Positions 57,574-64,000 of a stretch of DNA of 64,000 nt are shown here, one piece after another. The DNA is from Gymnopus androsaceus JB14. Lineage: Eukaryota; Basidiomycota; Agaricomycetes; Agaricales; Omphalotaceae. The DNA lies in the NCBI GenBank assembly GCA_009733575.1, contig ML769609.1:52190-116189 (forward strand). The letters run 5' to 3'. Each line of letters opens with the position of its first letter. The first letter of the stretch is position 1. The position numbers and the translations under genes are program-made. Under the pieces are notes generated by a model. It made no database searches, was not told the DNA's origin, and was given only the letters and a program-made list of their open reading frames with translations.

Positions 57574-58572
57574 GATTTCATCTTTGATTCCATCCAAAGC
57601 CAGCAGAAACTCGGTGCCAGAACCCTTCTTGAATATGGTGCAGATGTCAATGCCCAGGGTGGAATGTATGGGAACCCACTTCAAGCAGCAGCATATAATG
57701 GCTATGAATCAGTTGTTGAATTATTTTTGAATGTTGGAGGAGACATCAATGCCCAAGGAGGAGAGTTTGGCAATGCACTTGAGGCAGCAGCATATTGTGG
57801 CCATAAATCAGTTGTTGAATTACTTTTGAACAGTGGTGCAGATGTCAATGCACAGGGTGTAGAGCATGGGAATGCACTTCAAGCAGCAGCATATGAAGGC
57901 CATGAATTGGTTGTTAAGTTACTTTTAAACAGTGGTGCAAAGGTAAATGCACATGGTGGAGTGTATGGAAATGCTCTTCAGGCAGCAGCATGGTCTTTGA
58001 AGAAAAATGCAGCAGTGATGAAGATCCTCCTTGAACATGGTGCAGATGTCAATCCTCTGGGGGAAGAATATGGAGGTGCACTCCATGCTGCAGCATATCG
58101 CTGCCAAGAATCAGTGGTAAAATTACTTTTAAATAGTGGTGCAGATGTCAATGCACAGGGTGGAGTATATGGATATGCACTCGAGGCAGCAGCATCTTCA
58201 TCAGAGGAAAACACAACACTGCTACAAATCCTTCTTGAACATGGTGCAGATGTCAATGCCCAGGGTGGAGAGTACGGGACTGCACTTCAGGCAGCAGCAT
58301 ATGAGGGCCATGCATTGGCTGTTGAATTACTTTTGAACAGTGGTGCAGATGTCAATGCACAAGGTGGAGAATATGGAGGTGCACTTCAAGCAGCAGCATA
58401 TAGGGGCCATGAATTGGTTGTTAAATTACTTCTAAACAGTGGTGCAGATGCTGATGCCCAGGGAGGGGAATATGGAACTGCACTTCAAGCTGCCACTTTT
58501 CAGGGCCATGATGCTGTTGCCAAGATACTTATCAAATATGGTGCAGATATGACTGGCCAGGGTGGAATATAA
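57574..58572 (+). CDS. Ankyrin-repeat protein (or its last exon)
   Basis: The frame is open from 57376, but a splice-acceptor-like TTGGCAG at 57567-57573 and the loss of ankyrin similarity before it suggest that coding begins at 57574, as a 3' exon or full small protein. About nine 33-35-residue ankyrin repeats follow, each close to GGEYGTALQAAAYEGHELVV, then KLLLNSGADVNAQ. Ankyrin repeats bind proteins; in fungi such arrays often end NACHT proteins, but no NACHT domain is visible upstream within the window. Repeats are very alike at DNA level, which suggests recent expansion. No stop or frameshift, unlike all neighbours. Confidence 0.75.
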   Translation, partial: DFIFDSIQSQQKLGARTLLEYGADVNAQGGMYGNPLQAAAYNGYESVVELFLNVGGDINAQGGEFGNALEAAAYCGHKSVVELLLNSGADVNAQGVEHGNALQAAAYEGHELVVKLLLNSGAKVNAHGGVYGNALQAAAWSLKKNAAVMKILLEHGADVNPLGEEYGGALHAAAYRCQESVVKLLLNSGADVNAQGGVYGYALEAAASSSEENTTLLQILLEHGADVNAQGGEYGTALQAAAYEGHALAVELLLNSGADVNAQGGEYGGALQAAAYRGHELVVKLLLNSGADADAQGGEYGTALQAATFQGHDAVAKILIKYGADMTGQGGI

Positions 58573-59098
58573 GCTTCAAGGTGTGCCCCTACCTCTATGG
58601 AATAGTATTATATATAGGTCTGTATCCATGCCTTTGTCAATTTTTTTTCACAGATATCTGCTCATCTGTAAGAGTATGAGTTTATATTAAATGCAGAAGG
58701 TCGTAACCATCTTTTATGAAACATAATTAAACAGTATGCCAGGGTCAAAATTTTGATCTCCATACAGCCTGAACTGTTGCCTGTGGGAAAAAAACCGACA
58801 CAGTTTGCCCATTGAGTTGGTGGGCTGCTACAAATACATTGGGGTCCTGTTTACTTCAGCTGAATGCCACATTCTGGCAGGTATCTATGCAGCTAAACCC
58901 ACTTCAGTCACCTACTAAAAGATACCTACTTAGGCTTAACTTTTGCCTTCCAAGTTGGACCTAAGTAGGGGTAAATGCCTGGCATATTCCACCATGGTAA
59001 TACCATGGTGGTACTGCCATGGTGGTATTACTGTGGTGGTATTACCGTGGTGGTATGACCATGGTACTACCATGATGGTATTACCATGATACTACCAT

Positions 59099-60931
59099 TG
59101 ATGAGTTAGATTTGTGCTGGGTATGAAAACCGACCAAACAACAATCACCCCAATCAGATACAATCCAAAAAGTTTAATTTAATGCAAGGAAGAAGGTTGT
59201 CAAAGGTTCCCTCAACTACTAATTGATTTGAAGAGAAAAGCACTTGACAGTTGGCACAGACAGTGCAAGATGAACAAGGTTTATATTTGGAGGGAGGTTT
59301 TGAAAAGCCAACTAACGTACGACGACGCGCTGAACTAATTGAGGGGGAAAGCAAACACCAAAGCCTGGGTCAAGTACGCCGACTCAACAAACGACTTTGC
59401 GTATCCATGGTGAAACACCAAAGCACGGGTCAAGTACACTGACTCAACAAACAACTTTGCGTATCTCGGGAGCCTTTACGTCGCCGCACAATGATACTCC
59501 AACTCTCAGGGAATCCCGCGAGTTACCTAGAAAGCTTATACAACCGCCGTGCAAGTCACTCGAGTAGGCATTTTTAACACACTCAGTGAAGAGTGGGCAA
59601 GGGGTAGAATCTGTTGGTAAAGCTAGGTAACACTCCAAGAAGCTTCCTCCCTAAAAATAGACCAAGCCGACACTTGGGTCCAAGACCTTTCCTAATCAAC
59701 AACAGGCTTGTCGAGGTGTGCACGTTAGGCTCCACCTGTGGTCCTAAGACTGATGTGACCTCTCTTTGAGATGAAAACCAGGAATGCTCGACTTAATAGC
59801 TGGGAAGTAGAATGAACAGCCTCAGTATTATTGAGGTTACAAGAAGGCCACCTGTTTCAAAGGTTGCAGAGGACAATGCAGACGCATCTGAGCATGTACA
59901 AATCACTACAGATCCTAAGATAGAACTGTGTTTCAGGTATCAAGTCTAACTTGTCATTCTGAGATAAAATAGCTACCCTTATATACTGAGTGAGATATAA
60001 TAATTTAATAAAATAGGAAAATGACAGAAACTGAGCAAGATAGGATGAAACAGAGTAAGTAAAATAGAAAAAGATAAAATAATGTCCATATATGCATGTA
60101 TACTATGGTTTTGCCTCGATGTTTTCCTGCCTCATTTGTTTGTCTTCCTCGACTGGGTCGACTTTTGGGATTTTTGGTCCGAATCAACTCGAGTCATTTG
60201 CCTTTTTACAAGGCTCGCCAGTTCCTTTAGCAGAACAGCCCTCGGAAGTATTTCTATGTTTTTCCTCGCCAATGGAAGACTGGTTATTATCCCTAGTTCC
60301 ACGCGGTCTCGAGTCTAGATGCAGGGTAGCATATGGATCTCGGTAAAACTCTGAGGCTCGGATAGAAACACTCCTTGGTCCTTCCGTGCTCTAGAAGTAG
60401 CTACAGCAAGTGGGTCATGTGGCCGCATTGGATTGCTGCAGCTATCTGCCTGGGCGCTTTCCAGCAAGTGTCAACTTTGAGGGCACCCATTATGGTACTT
60501 CCTCATCTTGGTCCACCTTGCTTTGTTTAATAAACTTGAGTGTCGTGTAGACTCCTCGGTGAGCTGATCGCGGAAGCAATGCCTCATTAAGACTTCAATC
60601 CCTTGGGTATATCCTTTGATGACCTAGCCTAGTATAACTGGTATGTGGGCTCGTTTATCTGCCTCGGTCAGCAACTTGTTATCCAACAAGCTTGCCTCGC
60701 TACACCATACCATGCATAGGACTTTGATCAAGGCGCATTCACAAAGTTAAGTATGGTACCATTGCGCGTACTGTTACTCTGCAACCTCTTGGGTAGAATA
60801 GGTCCTTGGTAGATTTTAACTATCAGCTCAGGCTCACTATAGTGCTCTTATTGACCATGTTTTGTTACAAACAGAACCTAGGATTATTGGTTCTGCGCAG
60901 TTCTAGCCTTAGCCAAAAAATCGGTGTATCA
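59099..60931 (-). repeat. Solo LTR of Gypsy-1 family, 1833 bp
   Basis: Aligns end to end with 5091-6902, including the 60-bp-period duplication. Flanked by CCAT on both sides (59095-59098, 60932-60935), though the satellite makes this weak evidence. Many differences are C to T or G to A at CpG relative to the 5091-6902 copy. ORFs within are spurious. Confidence 0.93.
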
Positions 60932-61636
60932 CCATGATGGTATTACCATGATATTATCATGGTGGTACTACCATGATGGTATTACCATGATATTATCATG
61001 GTGGTACTACCATGATGGTATTACCATGATATTATCATGGTGGTACTACCATGATGATATTACCATGATGGTATTACCATCATGGTAGTACCACCATGAT
61101 AATATCATGGTAATACCATCATGGTAGTACCACCATGATAATATCATGGTAATACCATCATGGTAGTACCACCATGATAATATCATGGTAATACCATCAT
61201 GGTAGTACCACCATGATAATATCATGGTAATACCATCATGGTAGTACCACCATGATAATATCATGGTAATACCATCATGGTAGTACCACCATGATAATAT
61301 CATGGTAATACCATCATGGTAGTACCACCATGATAATATCATGGTAATACCATCATGGTAGTACCACCATGATAATATCATGGTAATACCATCATGGTAG
61401 TACCACCATGATAATATCATGGTAATACCATCATGGTAGTACCACCATGATAATATCATGGTAATACCATCATGGTAGTACCACCATGATAATTGGTACT
61501 ACCATGAGTGGTAATACCATGAGTGGTAATACCATGAGTGGTAATACCATGAGTGGTAATACCATGAGTGGTAATACCATGAGTGGTAATACCATGAGTG
61601 GTAATACCATGAGTGGTAATACCATGAGTGGTAATA

Positions 61637-62162
61637 CCTAACCCCTAAGTCCTAATTTATAAATATCAATTCCTGACATTATACTAGTACTAATAAGTTG
61701 GTGTACTAGTAACTAATGTAACAGTTGTACTAGTATAACAACTTATTAGGTTTACTAAGCATTACATTAGTTACTGGTGTACCAGCTTATAAGTACTACT
61801 AACCATTAGTTACTAGTACAACAATTTCTTAGCACTAGTATAACAATCAGATTAACTACTAGTGCAATAACCTATCAGTACCAACCATTAGATTAGCTAC
61901 TAGTACTACTCACTATTACATTTGTTACTAGTATACGTACTAGTATAATCATTAGGTTAGTTACTAGTACAAATTAGTAGTGATACCAACTAAGCGCTAC
62001 TAGTGTGACTTAGTACTATATTTACTGGTCCTAATACCAGTACTATTAAAGTATGACATTACTTATATACATGTAACTACATCTATCAGCACTGATGGGT
62101 GCTTATTTTACCAAAAAAAATGTCAGGAATTGAGATTTATAAATTAGGACTTAGTGGTTAGG
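61637..62162. repeat. Foldback with telomere-like ends inside the satellite
   Basis: Left arm CCTAACCCCTAAGTCCTAAT (61637 on) and right arm ending ATTAGGACTTAGTGGTTAGG are reverse complements over ~44 bp. The interior is rich in ACTAGTA and TACTAGT. A further GGGGTTAGGGC lies just outside the right arm. Confidence 0.75.
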
Positions 62163-62554
62163 ATTAGGGGTTAGGGCTAAAGGTTAGATGGGTAACAATA
62201 GACAAATCAATATACCATGTTTGAAGAATACCACTCATGGTAATACCACCCATGGTATTACCACCCATGGTACTACCACCCATGGTATTACCACCCATGG
62301 TACTACCACCCATGGTACTACCATCCATGGTATTACCCCCCATGGTATTACCACTCATGGTATTACCACCCATGGTAATATCATGGTAATACCATCATGG
62401 TAGTAGTACCACGGTAATACCACTACGGTAATACCACCATAGTAGTACCACCATGGCAATACCACCATGATAATGTCATGGTAGTACGCTAAACAACTTC
62501 CACGATCCTAAATGAATTGAGAAGCTCATCAAGCAATTGATACAATCATGTGAA

Positions 62555-62863
62555 GCTTCCATTCACATGTCGCTGCAAACACAGGTTCATACACACTTCC
62601 TCCGAAATTGAGTTGAATACAATGATCAAGATCATCAGCAATTAAACATGCCCACCTTGACCTTGAGGCCATACCTTTCTATCATCACTGTGCCTAAGCA
62701 TTGTCATGCATTTACACACTTAATTGCCCCATCCCATGCGCTGTCCACTGAATGCCTTTGCTATACAGAAAGGTACCATCCTTCTATTCCTTGTAAATGG
62801 AGGTTATGTCAGTTCTGTCCAATGGGAATCAAAGATGAAATTATGAATGCTATGCTCTACTAA
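62555..62863 (+). pseudogene. Possible zinc-binding C-terminal fragment of a LINE-like reverse-transcriptase protein
   Basis: The frame reads HCHAFTHLIAPSHALSTECL, then YTERYHPSIPCKWRLCQFC and IKDEIMNAML. This resembles the C-terminal zf-RVT-like region of fungal endonuclease/RT proteins (SSHPLAxERLRWxER.. PxxxRLCRFC...EDExHALL). Only this part is seen. Low confidence. Confidence 0.4.
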
Positions 62864-62869
62864 CATGCA

Positions 62870-64000
62870 CAGGGAGCAGCACTTTACTATATCTTCGCCA
62901 CCGCTTCCTAGAGGATGTATTTGGGAAAGTACCTGCTCAAAAATGACCTACTTGAACTCATCCTCTCCGGATTTCCTGCAGGATATATTATTTAGACATC
63001 AAACTCTTCCCCTAGTGGCTAAATTTATATACAATGTCCTATGTATTTTTGTGGGCAAGGAAGCCTGGGTCCCGGCACCCGAACTGTACCAACCTCTACA
63101 TACAGGAATTTAATATGGGTAATGCTCTCGTGTGCCCAGATATATGGTTTGTTCGATGCGCCGAACTGCTTGCTTTCGTGTTTAATGTGAGCATTGCGAG
63201 CCGGGCAGTCTTGACTGCCTCCCACAACAACGTGAGCATTGAGCAACCGCGGCACACATATAGGCGCTATGTGTGTTGCGCGGAACCAGGCTGTTTGCTT
63301 CTCAAACCGCGCCGGTTTACCTACCCACCTACCTTGCCCCTGACCATACTTATTTGCCAGTCGCCGACACATCGTTCTGTTAAGCTTCGATCTCGTCAAA
63401 GTCAGTGACAAGGAATCATTAAATGATCAAGCTAAAGTCCAAAGGCTACGTATGTTTTCGGTAAGTGAACTGTTCCTTTTTCAAACTTTTTTGAACCACT
63501 CCTTTAACGGAAATGGGACATTTTCAACTTTCATTGAAATTTGTTCTCGACAGTTTGAAGCTGTCTGAAAATTGCTGGCACTGAGATGGAACTCTAGTAT
63601 GGATGATAAGGACTGCTCTCGACATATTACCGTGACTCTGAACTTCCAAATAAACCATCGAAGCAGAAGTTAGCTAAGGTCCGATGTGTTCAAGATCTTC
63701 ATGCTTTTTCCTTTCCTGATCATATCTATCCGACAAGACTCTATATAACTTTAGTCCTGTTATACAGTAGTACAATCAACAGTGTGACTTACTTTTCAGG
63801 ATAATCTGCAGAATAGGTGAAAAAGCGAGGATATACTCTTCGTTCCAAGCCGTCGGCGCACTTTATGACAATCCCATATTTGTACGCATGGATGAATTCA
63901 TCGGTGAGGAGAAATTCCAGACAGCATGCATAAGCTCACGACGGCAGTGTGTCAAAATTGAACTCTTTTGAGTTTTCCATTTTGCATGAACTGTCTTAGC
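62870..64000. other. No gene recognised
   Basis: Overlapping ORFs 63025-63411 (-) and 63034-63408 (+) show no known domain. No repeats found. Confidence 0.35.

Larger units (their letters stand above)
58990..62490. repeat. GGTA/TACC satellite block, interrupted
   Basis: Tandem arrays built from CATGGTANTACCATG-type words. The main array at 60932-61490 has a 39-bp unit (13 codons, so every frame looks open) and changes orientation near 61068. At 61500-61635 a 15-bp unit ATGAGTGGTAATACC is repeated about nine times. At 62230-62400 a related 15-bp unit CATGGTATTACCACC occurs. The block is interrupted by a solo LTR (59099-60931) and a foldback (61637-62162). Not coding. Confidence 0.92.

Noticed and set aside
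61046..61459. 137-codon ORF of perfect 13-residue repeats (MILSWWYYHDGIT)
   Set aside because: It is the 39-bp satellite read in frame. The unit length is a multiple of three, so frames stay open; no start context or flanking coding sequence.
61068..61490. CRISPR-like regular repeats
   Set aside because: Units are contiguous with no unique spacers, and the genome is eukaryotic.
62164..62403. Opposing ORFs of short Met/Gly/Asn or His/Gly/Thr repeats
   Set aside because: They are readings of the 15-bp satellite units.
63025..63411. Overlapping 124-128 codon ORFs on both strands
   Set aside because: No recognisable domain, no intron or codon evidence; mutual antisense overlap suggests chance.

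Overview
The window looks like a transposon-rich intergenic block from a basidiomycete, most likely an Agaricomycete. The grounds are short spliceosomal introns, a KDZ-type DNA transposon carrying a TET/JBP-family gene, a Tnp2/Plavaka-type transposase remnant, Tc1/mariner and hAT elements, Ty3/Gypsy and Ty1/Copia retrotransposons, and a tyrosine-recombinase retrotransposon. I could not identify the species. Almost no intact host gene is visible; the only long uninterrupted non-transposon ORF is an ankyrin-repeat protein at 57.6-58.6 kb.

Layout: 1-6902, left-truncated Ty3/Gypsy element on the minus strand (Gypsy-1) with a 1.8-kb LTR at 5091-6902. 7640-9059, decayed Tnp2-type transposase interrupted by a 331-bp hAT-type MITE. 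9060-19374, a 10.3-kb KDZ transposon with ~217-bp terminal inverted repeats. It holds a KDZ transposase (+), a divergently transcribed TET/JBP dioxygenase gene (-) and a decayed gene with a Lys/Gly-rich tail (-). 19375-23385, a Copia element (Copia-1, minus) cut off at the KDZ end. 23.4-26.2 kb, no gene but a perfect 96-bp-arm foldback. 26241-31844, a Ngaro/DIRS-like element (minus) with split direct repeats. 32.9-35.6 kb, fragments of host ROT1, actin and ribosomal protein L3 genes, all on the plus strand. 35577-42283, a complete chromodomain Gypsy element (Gypsy-2, minus) with TSD TAGCC that splits the L3 fragment. 44741-45450, a long-arm foldback. 45942-54637, a Copia element (Copia-2, plus) with TSD GTACT, carrying a hAT insertion in its 5' LTR and a Tc1-like element in its integrase. 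54.9-56.8 kb, three foldback elements. 58990-62490, a GGTA/TACC satellite interrupted by a solo Gypsy-1 LTR and a foldback. The last 1.1 kb shows nothing I can assign.

Two themes link the parts. First, nesting: MITEs, hAT and Tc1 copies sit inside older retroelements with recognisable target-site duplications, giving a relative chronology. Second, decay: most in-frame stops in conserved positions are TGA where an Arg codon CGA would fit, and related LTR copies differ mainly at CpG. This fits C-to-T mutation at methylated CpG or a RIP-like process. The KDZ element carries a TET/JBP gene, a family that oxidises 5-methylcytosine, but its transposase and dioxygenase both show changes that suggest lost activity.
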